55,785 bases of DNA from Sphaerisporangium melleum (GCF_014646695.1 NZ_BMNT01000050.1:1-55785); one strand, 5' to 3'. Counted from the stretch's first letter, positions 16,229 through 26,099 are shown. Notes: generated by a model not told the origin, from the letters alone. A program made the numbers and translations.

Positions 16229-17595
16229 CGTCCCGTCCTCTTCTTCAGCGCCTCGGCCTTCGCGGCCATCTCCTCCTCCTCGGACTTCCACAGCCGGGCG
16301 GACAGGTACAGGTCGTCCCGCCAGGTCTCCATCTGCCTGCGCACCGCCTCGATGTAGCCGGCCGAGGCCGCCGCCATCTCACCGTGCTTGCCGGAGATGC
16401 CCAGGCCGACGACCCCGCAGTCGAGGGCACCGATGTGGTTGTTCTCGGGCTGCTTGCGCACCGACTCCGCCTTGGCTCCCGCGCCGTTGTAGATCCTCGT
16501 GCCGAGGTCGTGCACGGCCTGGTGCCGCACCTTGCGGGTCGTCCCCGGGTTCGCGGGGCCGGCGCCGTACCCGCCGGGATACGGAGATGTGCCCGCACCG
16601 CTGCCGGTGCCCGGGACGCCGGAGAAGCCGGATCCGCCGCCGGGCAGGCCGGGAAACCCGGACGAGCCGGAACCTGGCAGGTCGGGGAACGCGGGAGAGC
16701 CCGCGCCGTTCGATCCCGCGCCTCCTGCGCCGGAGCCGCTCGGGCCGGGTACCCCGGGAAGGTTCGGGTCGGACACCACCGGGTCCGGCACCACCGGGTC
16801 ACCCGGCACGGTGCTCACCGGGTCCACCGGCACGTAGGGTCCCGAGCCGTTCGGATCACCAGGCACGTACGGGCCGGAGCCGTTGGGATCACCAGGCACG
16901 TACGGACCGGAGCCGTTGGGGTCACCAGGCACGAAGGGGCCGGAGACGTTCGGATCACCGGTGTTCACCGGGTCGCCCACCGGGTCCACCGGCACGTAGG
17001 GTCCCGAGCCGTTCGGGTCGCCGGGCTGGATGACGACCGGGTCGGTGGTCGGCCCCGGATCGCCCGGCACCGAGGTGACGGGGTCGAACGGCCCTGCCCC
17101 CACCGGGCCGGGCGCGACGGGATCGGCCGGGTCCGCGGGCCCGGAGACCTGCGGGCCGATGACGTACGGGCCGCCGAGCGGATCGCCGCTCACGGGAGCG
17201 CCGCCCACCGGCGCGCCCAGCACGTCGAGCGGGTGCGGGCCGGTCAGCACGACCGAGGGATCCGCACTCGACGGGTCGCCGGGCGAGAAGGCATGCCCTC
17301 CGCCCGGATCGCCCTGATCGCCCGGCGAGAACGCGTGCCCCCCGCCCCCTGGCACGAACGAGTGCCCCGGATCGCCCGGCGAGAAAGGATGCCCCGGATC
17401 GCCGGCGGCCGGAGGGCCCGCACTGATCGGGTCGCCGGACTGCTGCGCCGGTCCGCCGGTGGACACGGCGTACGGCCCTCCGGCGACCGAGCCGGCCGCC
17501 CCCGCGCTCTCCGGAGCCGGGCCCCCTGAGGCCGGACCTCCGGACGCCGGGCCGCTCGCGTTCAGCAGGGCGTCGAATCCACGGAGCTCGCTCAC
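16225..17595 (-). CDS. Pro/Gly/Asp repeat protein with C-terminal T7SS-type helical domain (module A, copy 2)
   Basis: 456 residues from the GTG at 17595, with a G-rich ribosome site seven bases upstream. Residues 15-350 are low complexity, rich in Gly, Pro, Asp and Ser, including an 11-residue repeat DPNGSGPYVPG present four times in tandem and copies of GHAFSPGD. The last ~100 residues are ordinary helical sequence (VHDLGTRIYNGAGAKAESVRKQ... to METWRDDLYLSARLWKSEEEE) related to the 100-residue protein at 14309-14611. Thus a small ESX-type domain has acquired a long disordered N-terminal region. Role unknown; a surface or wall-spanning spacer is possible. Confidence 0.72.
   Translation of the reverse strand: MSELRGFDALLNASGPASGGPASGGPAPESAGAAGSVAGGPYAVSTGGPAQQSGDPISAGPPAAGDPGHPFSPGDPGHSFVPGGGGHAFSPGDQGDPGGGHAFSPGDPSSADPSVVLTGPHPLDVLGAPVGGAPVSGDPLGGPYVIGPQVSGPADPADPVAPGPVGAGPFDPVTSVPGDPGPTTDPVVIQPGDPNGSGPYVPVDPVGDPVNTGDPNVSGPFVPGDPNGSGPYVPGDPNGSGPYVPGDPNGSGPYVPVDPVSTVPGDPVVPDPVVSDPNLPGVPGPSGSGAGGAGSNGAGSPAFPDLPGSGSSGFPGLPGGGSGFSGVPGTGSGAGTSPYPGGYGAGPANPGTTRKVRHQAVHDLGTRIYNGAGAKAESVRKQPENNHIGALDCGVVGLGISGKHGEMAAASAGYIEAVRRQMETWRDDLYLSARLWKSEEEEMAAKAEALKKRTGR
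16829..17023. repeat. 33-bp tandem coding repeats
   Basis: Units of 33 bp start at 16829, 16862, 16895 and 16928, with one more copy at 16991, all within the repeat protein gene and each encoding DPNGSGPYVPG or a variant. The high similarity of the DNA, not only of the protein, suggests recent expansion by slippage. Confidence 0.85.
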
Positions 17596-17803
17596 CTTAC
17601 GTCCCCCCGTCTCGGGCCGCAGGAATGGTGATCGCCTGTGCGACGGCAGACTAGCCCAGCGCTCGCCCGGCCGTACAGAAACCGGTCAAGTCTCCCCTTA
17701 CGCCCGCAACCCGCCCCCAAGGGCCCGAGCAGCGCCGAAAATGGAGGCGCGATGGCGCTTCTATGCTGTCCGCGACGATCCGCCAGGCAAGGCTTGAGGT
17801 GGC

Positions 17804-19240
17804 ATGCAGACCCGTCGTGATCTCTACCAGGCGCACCGCCTGATGATGCAGCGCCTGGGCATGGCCCTGCTGCAGGGAGAGCCGGACGTCCCGGAGTCGC
17901 CCATGCGCAGGCACAACGTCGCCATGTTCTGCGGGGTGCTGGTGGCGATCCTCGTCGCCGCGTGCTTCGGCATCTACGGCCTGCTCCGTCCGGGCGGCGC
18001 GACGGCGCTGACCGAGCCCGGCACGCTGATCGTCGAGGAGGAGACCGGCGCGACGTTCGTCTACAGCCGGCAGGAGGCGCGGCTCATCCCGGTGGCCAAC
18101 TACACCTCCGCGCGCCTGCTGCTGGACACTCCCGCGGTGACGGTCCGCACCGTGTCCTCCGCGTCGCTGGCGGGCTTCTCCCGCGGCACGCTGGTCGGCA
18201 TCCCGGGTGCGCCCGAGTCGCTGCCGGCGCCGGAGAAGCTGGTGCGCGGCCCGTGGTCGGCGTGCGTGGCCGAGACGACGGACCCGAGCGGGGCGCGCAA
18301 GCCGTACGTCTCGCTGGTGGGCGGCATGGACGTCGGAGGGCGGCCGTTCGGCGCCGAGGCGATGCTCGCCGACGACGGGCAGCAGTCGTGGGTCATCCTG
18401 GCCGACCGCCGCATGCGGGTCTCCGACGCGGGGGCGCGGGCACTGTCGCCGACGCCGCCACGCCAGATCCCGGCGACCTGGCTGAACGCGCTGCCCATCG
18501 GCCCTGATTTCCGCGGCCCGCGCATCCCGGGCCTCGGGACGCGGCTGCGCGGCCCGGACGGGCGCGCCTCGGCGGCCGGCCGGGTGTACACCGTGCCGGC
18601 CATGGCCGGGAGTGAAGTGCGCTGGTACGTCCTGCTACGCGACGGGCTCGCGGTGATCTCCCAGACCCAGGCCACGCTGCTGCTGGAGGACCCGGCGAGC
18701 AAGGCCGCCTACGGGCGCCACCCGGTGCGGCCGATCGAGGTCGACGCGGCCAGGGCCAACGCGTTCCCGCAGTCCAGGAGCTCGCTCGCCGTACCCGGCC
18801 TGCCGGCGACGATGCCCAAGATCTCCTCCCCGGATCCGGCGACGCCGCTGTGCACCGTCTACTCCGACACCGCCAAGGGCTCGACCAGGGCGCGGCTGAC
18901 GATCGGCGGACGCATGCGCCTGCCGGTGCCGCCGAACGCCGGCGCCGACCAGGAGCACTTCGACCAGGTGCTGCTGCCGCCGGGCGGCGCCGTGCTCGCC
19001 GGCCTGCTGCCGGGCGAGGGGCAGCTCGGCGCGGTGCAGAACTTCGCGCTGGTCACCGACCAGGGGCGCAAGTTCCCGCTGTCCTCCGGCGATCTGCTGC
19101 CCAAGCTCGGGTACGACCCGGCCGAGGTGGCGCCGCTGCCCGCGGGCATCTGGCACCTGGTCGCGGACGGTCCCACGCTGGACCCGGCCGCCGCGCTGAC
19201 ACCGGTGCCCATTACGCAGCCGGAGACCCTGAAACCCTGA
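17804..19240 (+). CDS. eccB: EccB, membrane component of type VII secretion
   Basis: 478 residues, ATG with GAGG about six bases upstream. The opening MQTRRDLYQAHRLMMQRLGMAL is the conserved cytosolic N-terminus of EccB. One transmembrane helix follows (about 39-63), and the rest is a large extracytoplasmic domain with the alternating repeat modules of the family and two Cys residues (in WSACVAE and TPLCTVYS) that probably form the usual disulfide. EccB joins EccC and EccD in the ESX core. It is divergent from the repeat protein at 17595; TATGCT near 17762 is a possible -10. The WXG100 genes follow after 177 bp. Confidence 0.94.
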   Translation: MQTRRDLYQAHRLMMQRLGMALLQGEPDVPESPMRRHNVAMFCGVLVAILVAACFGIYGLLRPGGATALTEPGTLIVEEETGATFVYSRQEARLIPVANYTSARLLLDTPAVTVRTVSSASLAGFSRGTLVGIPGAPESLPAPEKLVRGPWSACVAETTDPSGARKPYVSLVGGMDVGGRPFGAEAMLADDGQQSWVILADRRMRVSDAGARALSPTPPRQIPATWLNALPIGPDFRGPRIPGLGTRLRGPDGRASAAGRVYTVPAMAGSEVRWYVLLRDGLAVISQTQATLLLEDPASKAAYGRHPVRPIEVDAARANAFPQSRSSLAVPGLPATMPKISSPDPATPLCTVYSDTAKGSTRARLTIGGRMRLPVPPNAGADQEHFDQVLLPPGGAVLAGLLPGEGQLGAVQNFALVTDQGRKFPLSSGDLLPKLGYDPAEVAPLPAGIWHLVADGPTLDPAAALTPVPITQPETLKP

Positions 19241-19248
19241 AGTCAGCC

Positions 19249-19324
19249 GTCACCCGTGTTACGAAAAAACGTTACTGACTCGAAATGTGACGCAAGACCA
19301 TGATGTGGTGATTGCTCCTAGTGT
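19249..19324 (+). promoter_or_regulatory. Candidate regulatory region of the esx genes
   Basis: The eccB-esx gap carries four GTnAC pentamers in one orientation: GTCAC (19249), GTTAC (19258), GTTAC (19271) and GTGAC (19287). These lie upstream of a possible -10, TAGTGT (19319-19324). GTnAC direct repeats are recognised by MtrA-type response regulators in actinobacteria, though the spacings here (9, 13 and 16) are irregular. Confidence 0.4.
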
Positions 19325-19417
19325 GTGCAGTGATCAGCATCGCGGGGGCACACGATGCTTACGGCAGTGTGGGCCATCACGCGTGTCACGGCCAGGCCAC
19401 ACTCTTTGGAGGTACCC

Positions 19418-19750
19418 GTGAGCCAGGAGCAGACGTCCGCCCAGCTTCCCCAGATCGTCGAATCCGCCAAGAAGACCGAAGCGGCTCACACGCTGATCGG
19501 CAGCATCCACACCCAGCTCCACGGTCACGTCGCCGAGCTGCGCGCGGGGTGGGGCGGTCAGTCCGGCATGGCCTTCGAGGCCGTCTACAACGAGTGGAGC
19601 CGGGAGCTGAGCAACGTGCTGGGCGAGCTCCAGGGCCTCGCGCAGAAGCTCCACCAGGTCGAGGCGCGCTACCGCAACACCGAGGCCGACCAGGAGGCCG
19701 TGGTCAAGCGCGTCGGCGGCGGCCTGCTCACCGGCAACATCAACGCCTGA
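19418..19750 (+). CDS. WXG100 family protein (Esx, first of pair)
   Basis: 110 residues from the GTG at 19418, with GGAGG six bases upstream. It has the helix-turn-helix hairpin of WXG100 proteins, with the turn at W45-G-G47 (ELRAGWGGQSG). The C-terminal YRNTE (Y85 to E89) fits the YxxxD/E type VII export signal. It is expected to form a heterodimer with the next gene product (27 bp away) and to be moved by EccC. It plays the CFP-10/EsxB-like role because it carries the export signal. Confidence 0.9.
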   Translation: MSQEQTSAQLPQIVESAKKTEAAHTLIGSIHTQLHGHVAELRAGWGGQSGMAFEAVYNEWSRELSNVLGELQGLAQKLHQVEARYRNTEADQEAVVKRVGGGLLTGNINA

Positions 19751-19776
19751 CCCGGCCCGGAGGAACGGAGATCATC

Positions 19777-20088
19777 ATGGCCGCCAACAACGACATCGAC
19801 CGTACTCTGGTCAACTTCGGGTCCATGACCACGGGCGCCCAGGACTTCGCCCGGCAGTGGCAGGCGATGGAGGGCACCCTCCAGGAGCTCGAGCGCAACC
19901 TCGACCGCCTGCTCGGCGAGTGGGAGGGCGACGCGCGCACCGCGTACTGGACCGCCCGCGCCAAGTGGGACGCCTCCTCGGGCCGCATGGCCGCCCTGCT
20001 GCAGCAGCTCGGCGCCGTCATCGAGCTGGGCCACGAGAACTTCAAGCTCACCGAGCGGGCCAACGTCTCGATGTTCGACGGCCACTGA
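19777..20088 (+). CDS. WXG100 family protein (Esx, second of pair)
   Basis: 103 residues from the ATG at 19777, with CGGAG six bases upstream. The hairpin turn is W49-E-G51 (LLGEWEGDARTAYW), the classic EsxA-like motif. No YxxxD/E signal is visible at its C-terminus, consistent with piggy-back export with its partner. It is exported as a folded helical dimer and lacks a Sec signal. It is in the same transcript as the upstream esx gene and the two genes below. Confidence 0.92.
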   Translation: MAANNDIDRTLVNFGSMTTGAQDFARQWQAMEGTLQELERNLDRLLGEWEGDARTAYWTARAKWDASSGRMAALLQQLGAVIELGHENFKLTERANVSMFDGH

Positions 20089-20153
20089 GGCCGCCGCCGG
20101 ACCAGACCGTCTCCTGCCGCTCCACGCGGCTGCCCACATCTGCGAGGACGACG

Positions 20154-20537
20154 ATGAGTGGCGAGAACGAAGGGCGGCTCCTGAAGCTGTCCCACCAGGA
20201 GGTCGAGCAGATCGCGAAGGCCCTGCAGACGCACGCCGACGCGATGGGACAGAACGGCCGGACCGGCGCCGACGGCAAGCAGTCCGGCTCGCTGTACTCC
20301 TTCCAGTACAACGCCCAGCTCACGCCGGACGAGCTGGGCAAGTGGCCCGCGGCCCAGACCTTCGCGCAGACGGTGGGCACGATGGGCGCCGGCACCGGCG
20401 TCAACTCGCTGCAGGAGCTGTACGCGAGCTACATCCAGCAGTACAACGCCCTGATCGCCGTCATCCGGGCGGGGCGCATCAACATCGCCACGGCGGAGGA
20501 CGCCAGCAGCGTCCCCAAGCCGCCGGGCGCCGTCTGA
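20154..20537 (+). CDS. Helical hypothetical protein of the esx operon
   Basis: 127 residues from the ATG at 20154, with GAGGA five bases upstream. It is predicted helical, without a canonical WXG turn (the only W is in LGKWPAAQTF) and without signal peptide or cysteine. The segment ELYASYIQQYNALIAVIRAGRINIATAED looks like a long C-terminal helix. Its position between the WXG pair and the WXG/Gly-Pro protein suggests that it is a substrate partner or chaperone, analogous to EspC-type proteins. The family is not recognised. Confidence 0.75.
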   Translation: MSGENEGRLLKLSHQEVEQIAKALQTHADAMGQNGRTGADGKQSGSLYSFQYNAQLTPDELGKWPAAQTFAQTVGTMGAGTGVNSLQELYASYIQQYNALIAVIRAGRINIATAEDASSVPKPPGAV

Positions 20538-20558
20538 GAGAGGCGGCAGGGAGCTTTC

Positions 20559-21869
20559 GTGGCCATCGACTACAGGAACATCCGGGGATCCCGGCCGGAG
20601 ACCGGCGTCCAGGACGGCGACGTCGGCAGCGTCCGGAACCTGCTCAACGCCACCAATCCCGGCGCGGTGCACGGCGCGGGCGCCGTCCACCTCACCGTGG
20701 CCGAGACGATCGCGAGCAGCGTCGAAGCGCTGCACAAGCAGCTCGCCGGCATCGAGGACAAGTGGGAGGGCGACTCCGGGGCCGAGTTCAAGAAGGCCGT
20801 GGAGAAGCTCAAGGCGACCGGCGGCGAGCTTTCGGCCAAGATGCAGATCATGGGCGGCAAGCTGCAGACCTACAGCGAACGGCTGACCTGGTACCGCGAG
20901 AACGCCATCGAGGACAGCTGGATGGGGTCGTGGGAGAACGGCATCGACATCGTCCCCGGCGACTGGGGTGAGGATGACCCGAACTCCAACTCGTCGTACT
21001 TCACCGACTCGCGCAACAGCCGCGCCCGCCACCACCTGGAGAACCTCAACAAGGAGATCGCCGGCCTGTACGACGAGATCCCCGCGCGCATCGAGTACGA
21101 CCTGCCGCAGATGAGCCCGGTCGCGGCGCCGGGGATGCCGAAGGTGCCGGACGACTTCACGATGCCCGGCTCGGACGGAGGCGGGTACGGCGGCGGGGGG
21201 CCGTACGGCTCGGGGAGGTTCGGCGGGCCGGGCTTCAGCAGGCTCGCCACGGGCGACCCCGACCTCGGCTCCGGGACCGGCGACGGCACGACCCTGCCCG
21301 GGGTGACCGGCCCCGGCGCGGGCACCGGCGGCCCCGGGGGGACGGGCCCGGGAACGGGCACCGGTCCGGGGAACGGCACCGGGACGGGCCCCGGCGGCAC
21401 CGTACCGCCCCCAGGCACCGGCACCGGTAATGGCACTGGCACCGGACTCAACCCGAACGATCCCAGGACAACCGATCTGGCCGGGTTCGACCCGAAGACG
21501 GGATTGAACAACCCGGCGCTGAACGTCCCGAACCCGAACCCGACCGGCCTGCCGACGCCCACGACGAGCCTGGGCAACCCGAACGGGGTGGGCACGGTCC
21601 CGATCGGGACGGGCGTCGGCGCACCGGGCGGCACCGGCACGGGCCTGGGCACGTCCTACGGCGCCGGCTCGCTGCTGGGCGGCCCGAACGGCCAGAACCT
21701 CACCAGGGGCATCGGCGCGAACGCCGCCGGGATGGGCGGCATGCCGTTCATGCCGATGAGCGGCGCGGGCGGCGGAGAGAACCAGGAGCGCGAGCGCAGC
21801 ACCTGGCTCACCGGCGACGAGGACGACTGGGGCACCGACCGGCAGGTCGCTCCCGGCATCATCTGCTGA
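20559..21869 (+). CDS. WXG-domain protein with long Gly/Pro/Thr-rich C-terminus
   Basis: 436 residues, GTG start with GGGAG six bases upstream. Residues 45-150 are helical with W69-E-G71 (EDKWEGDSGAEF). From about 205 to 405 the chain is almost entirely Gly, Thr, Pro and Asn, with a GTGxGxG pattern. The short C-terminal part ends GDEDDWGTDRQVAPGIIC, with a terminal Cys. The plan of helical ESX domain plus disordered tail recalls PPE and EspB-like substrates, but I see no PPE or PE motif. Probably secreted by this ESX system. A strong hairpin follows at 21906. Confidence 0.8.
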   Translation: MAIDYRNIRGSRPETGVQDGDVGSVRNLLNATNPGAVHGAGAVHLTVAETIASSVEALHKQLAGIEDKWEGDSGAEFKKAVEKLKATGGELSAKMQIMGGKLQTYSERLTWYRENAIEDSWMGSWENGIDIVPGDWGEDDPNSNSSYFTDSRNSRARHHLENLNKEIAGLYDEIPARIEYDLPQMSPVAAPGMPKVPDDFTMPGSDGGGYGGGGPYGSGRFGGPGFSRLATGDPDLGSGTGDGTTLPGVTGPGAGTGGPGGTGPGTGTGPGNGTGTGPGGTVPPPGTGTGNGTGTGLNPNDPRTTDLAGFDPKTGLNNPALNVPNPNPTGLPTPTTSLGNPNGVGTVPIGTGVGAPGGTGTGLGTSYGAGSLLGGPNGQNLTRGIGANAAGMGGMPFMPMSGAGGGENQERERSTWLTGDEDDWGTDRQVAPGIIC

Positions 21870-21905
21870 CCCGGCCCTCGCCGCCGGCCCGCACGACGCA
21901 CGAAA

Positions 21906-21934
21906 GGCCGTCCACCGAGCTTCGGTGGACGGCC
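21906..21934 (+). terminator. Terminator of the esx operon
   Basis: A perfect 13-bp stem (21906-21918 with 21922-21934) and a 3-nt loop, 36 bp after the stop codon. A short T-rich stretch follows. Confidence 0.8.
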
Positions 21935-22024
21935 TGCTCGCTTTCGTGGACAGCCCTTCGGGAACCCTGCAAGCCGCTCACCAGGAAGGCGTGGTCATAC
22001 GTGCCCGGATCGATGTCCGCGTTC

Positions 22025-22060
22025 GAGCCGTACCGACCACTTCGTCATGCGGTACGGCTC
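22025..22060 (-). terminator. Terminator of argG
   Basis: An 11-bp perfect stem (GAGCCGTACCG at 22025-22035 with its complement at 22050-22060) and a 14-nt loop. It begins 10 bp beyond the argG stop on the minus strand. Confidence 0.7.
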
Positions 22061-22070
22061 TCGCTTCGCG

Positions 22071-23567
<1,497 letters not shown>

Positions 23568-23848
23568 TCACCCAGCAGGTCTGCTGAGACGGGGCGCCAT
23601 ACGGCCGAGGTCGGGCCCGGCCGCCGAGGGACGCCGGGAAGAGCCGGAACTTCGCGAAGCCGCGTCGATCAGCTCACAGAGCGCCGCGCGGTTGCGCTCC
23701 CGCCAACCCCGGTGCACCGGTACGAGCCTCCGCGGCCACGTCGGGAACGGCAAGGCACAGGTGGGGAAGGGTGGACGTCCGCGGCTCAGCCGGCCTTCCG
23801 GGACACTGGGGGGGTGTGCCGGCGGGCCGGGTCGGTGAGGGCGTGAAA

Positions 23849-23903
23849 CGCCTGAAAGGGTGCCCCCGCCCGCCCAGCGAGGGCGGGGGCACCCTTTCAG
23901 GCG
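23849..23903. terminator. Perfect 23-bp-arm hairpin, possible bidirectional terminator
   Basis: Arms 23849-23871 and 23881-23903 are perfectly complementary and the loop is 9 nt. The core is CCTGAAAGGG followed by a C-rich run. It lies about 400 bp beyond the CNNM gene stop and 330 bp upstream of argG, so it would insulate argG from read-through. Other roles, such as a small RNA or mobile-element end, are not excluded. Confidence 0.55.
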
Positions 23904-24050
23904 GTGCCGTGCCCCGGCCGGTCACCCGGCCAGGGCCGCCACGCGTCCCCCCGGCTCTACCGGTGTCCCGCGAACCCCTCCCCGGTCCACCGGCCCTCCC
24001 CTTACCGGCGCCCCGAGCCGTTGAGCGCCTGGCAGCAAACTTCCACATTC

Positions 24051-24077
24051 CACTTGCAACTCACTTAAAGCCCACTT
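24051..24077. repeat. Three CACTT repeats in exact 11-bp phase
   Basis: CACTT starts at 24051, 24062 and 24073, with A and C partly conserved at the following positions. Eleven-bp direct repeats are typical binding sites of OmpR/PhoB-class regulators. No gene start is evident next to it. Confidence 0.5.
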
Positions 24078-24309
24078 GACGAAAAGGGTCGCCACCCCCA
24101 CGACCTGCACGATCACCGACTGGATGAATCCGTTGATCGGGCGGGGGACGTGCGCCGCCCTGGCGGAGAGCCCGACGAGGCCGCGAGAGCACAGAGGAAC
24201 GAAGGCCGGGATGCCGGTGATCCCGGCCATGACGACGGCACGCCCAGCGCCCGCCACGCCTCGGGCGAGGGATCAGGGCCCGCGGTGCCCGGCGACGCGA
24301 GCGGCCGGG

Positions 24310-25623
24310 CTAGGACTCGTGGTGCTCGGCGGAGGCCGGGACGGGGAGGTCCTGGACGGGAACGCTCTTGCGCACGACGACCGTGCTGATGCGGTTGCGG
24401 CGCCCGGCCGTGCTCTCGGCGGTCAGGCTCAGCCCGTCCACCGTGGCGGACGAACCCGCGATCGGCACCCGGCCGAGAGCGTGCGCCAGCAGCCCGCCGA
24501 CGGTGTCGACGTCGTCGACCTCCAGCTCGGTGTCGAACAGCTCGGCCAGCTCGTCCACCGACAGCCGCGCCGTCACCCGGGCCGCGCCGTCCTCCAGCCA
24601 CTCGACGCGCGGCGCCTCCTGGTCGTACTCGTCGGTGATCTCCCCGACGATCTCCTCCAGCACGTCCTCGATGGTGACCAGGCCCGCCGTGCCGCCGTAC
24701 TCATCGATCACGATGGCCAGGTGGATCTGACGCGCCTGCATCTCGCGCATCAGCTCGTCGATCGGCTTGCTCTCGGGCACGTACGTCGCCGGCCGCATCA
24801 GCGAGCCGACCTTCTCCTGCTCGGCGGTGTCCCCCGCCGCCTCGTGCAGCCGGCGCACGATGTCCTTCAGGTAGGCGATGCCGACGACGTCGTCCTCGTT
24901 CTCGCCGACCACCGGGATGCGGGAGAAGCCGCTGCGCAGCGCGAGCGACAGCGCCTGACCCACGGTCTTGCCGCGCTCGATGAACACCATGTCGGTGCGC
25001 GGCACCATCACCTCGCGCACCAGGGTGTCACCGAGCTCGAACACCGAGTGGATCATCTGCCGCTCGTCGGGCTCGATCACCCGGCGCTCCTCGGCCAGGT
25101 CGACCAGATCGCGCAGCTCGGCCTCGGAGGTGAACGGCCCGTCGCGGAACCCCTTGCCGGGGGTGAGCGCGTTGCCGAGCAGGATGAGCAGCTTGGGCAG
25201 CGGGCCGAAGATGCGGGTCAGCCCGTAGACGACCGGTGCGCTCGCCAGCGCGATCGGCTCGGCGTGCTGCCGGCCGAGGGTGCGCGGCGAGACGCCGACG
25301 ATGACGTAGCTGATCAGGATCATCACGCCGGCCGCCACGGCGTACGCCTGGCCCTTGTCGCCGAGCCAGTCGATGAACAACAGCGTCGCGATCACCGTGG
25401 CGATCAGCTCGCAGCTCAGCCGCAGGAGCAGCAGCAGGTTGAGGTAGCGCGGCGGGTCGGCCACGATGGCCTGCAGGCGCTGCGCGCCCCGCCGCCCCTT
25501 GCGCACGAACTCCTCGGCGCGCACCCGGGAGATGCGCGCCAGGGCCGTCTCCGCACTGGCCAGCAGGCCACCGGTGAAGATCAGAAGGATGGCCGACACC
25601 AGCCACCCACTGGGGAAACTCAC
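24310..25623 (-). CDS. CNNM/CorC-family membrane protein with CBS domains (hemolysin-like)
   Basis: 437 residues from the GTG at 25623, whose GTGA overlaps the ybeY stop. The N-terminal CNNM/DUF21 domain has about four hydrophobic segments (1-160, starting [20 protein letters not shown]). A tandem CBS pair follows at about 200-320 ([17 protein letters not shown], then [23 protein letters not shown]), and a C-terminal CorC/HlyC domain at about 340-420. Members are linked to Mg2+/Co2+ homeostasis; 'hemolysin' is a historical name. It is the last gene of phoH-ybeY-CNNM. In many actinobacteria cdd and era follow directly; here a long gene-free region follows instead. Confidence 0.92.
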   Translation of the reverse strand: MSFPSGWLVSAILLIFTGGLLASAETALARISRVRAEEFVRKGRRGAQRLQAIVADPPRYLNLLLLLRLSCELIATVIATLLFIDWLGDKGQAYAVAAGVMILISYVIVGVSPRTLGRQHAEPIALASAPVVYGLTRIFGPLPKLLILLGNALTPGKGFRDGPFTSEAELRDLVDLAEERRVIEPDERQMIHSVFELGDTLVREVMVPRTDMVFIERGKTVGQALSLALRSGFSRIPVVGENEDDVVGIAYLKDIVRRLHEAAGDTAEQEKVGSLMRPATYVPESKPIDELMREMQARQIHLAIVIDEYGGTAGLVTIEDVLEEIVGEITDEYDQEAPRVEWLEDGAARVTARLSVDELAELFDTELEVDDVDTVGGLLAHALGRVPIAGSSATVDGLSLTAESTAGRRNRISTVVVRKSVPVQDLPVPASAEHHES

Positions 25624-26099
25624 GGCTTTCGCCGCACCTCCCGCCACGCGTCCAGCAACTCACCCTGCAGGCCGAACATCTCGGCGTGCTCCTCCGGCTC
25701 GGCGTGGTCGTACCCGAGGAGGTGCAGGATGCCGTGCGTGCACAGCAGCTCGAGCTCCTCGCGGGTGCTGTGACCGGCGTCGGCGGCCTGCTTGGCCGCG
25801 ACCTGCGGGCACAGCACCACGTCGCCGAGCAGCGCCGGGTCGAGCGGGACGTCGGTGTCCTGCCGCGATCCCCCGGCGCCGGGCCGGAGCTCGTCCATCG
25901 GGAAGGCCAGCACGTCCGTCGGGCCGGGCTCGCCCATCCACTGCTCGTGAAGCTGCGCCATCGCCGCCTCGTCCACGATCAGGATGGACAGCTCGGCCAG
26001 CGGATGGACGCCCATGCGGCCGAGCACATGACCGGCCAGCTCGACCAGCGCGGACTCGTCGACCTCGACGCCCGACTCGTTGGCCACCTCAACGCTCAT
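25620..26099 (-). CDS. ybeY: YbeY endoribonuclease / rRNA maturation factor
   Basis: 159 residues. The zinc-binding signature [11 protein letters not shown] lies near residues 120-130, and the N-terminal part has the usual LSILIVDE and [10 protein letters not shown] segments. YbeY takes part in 16S rRNA 3'-end maturation and ribosome quality control. ATG at 26099, eight bp after the phoH stop, and overlapping the next gene by four bases, so the three genes are co-transcribed. Confidence 0.97.
   Translation of the reverse strand: MSVEVANESGVEVDESALVELAGHVLGRMGVHPLAELSILIVDEAAMAQLHEQWMGEPGPTDVLAFPMDELRPGAGGSRQDTDVPLDPALLGDVVLCPQVAAKQAADAGHSTREELELLCTHGILHLLGYDHAEPEEHAEMFGLQGELLDAWREVRRKP

Noticed and set aside
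24077-24130. TTGACG as a -35 box with a short plus-strand gene from 24124
   Set aside because: No -10 at 16-19 bp and the frame lacks coding character.
23922-24257. 111-codon minus-strand frame in the argG-CNNM gap, considered as a small membrane protein or a decayed cdd
   Set aside because: No cytidine deaminase motif, a low-complexity C-terminus and no ribosome site; kept only as a note.
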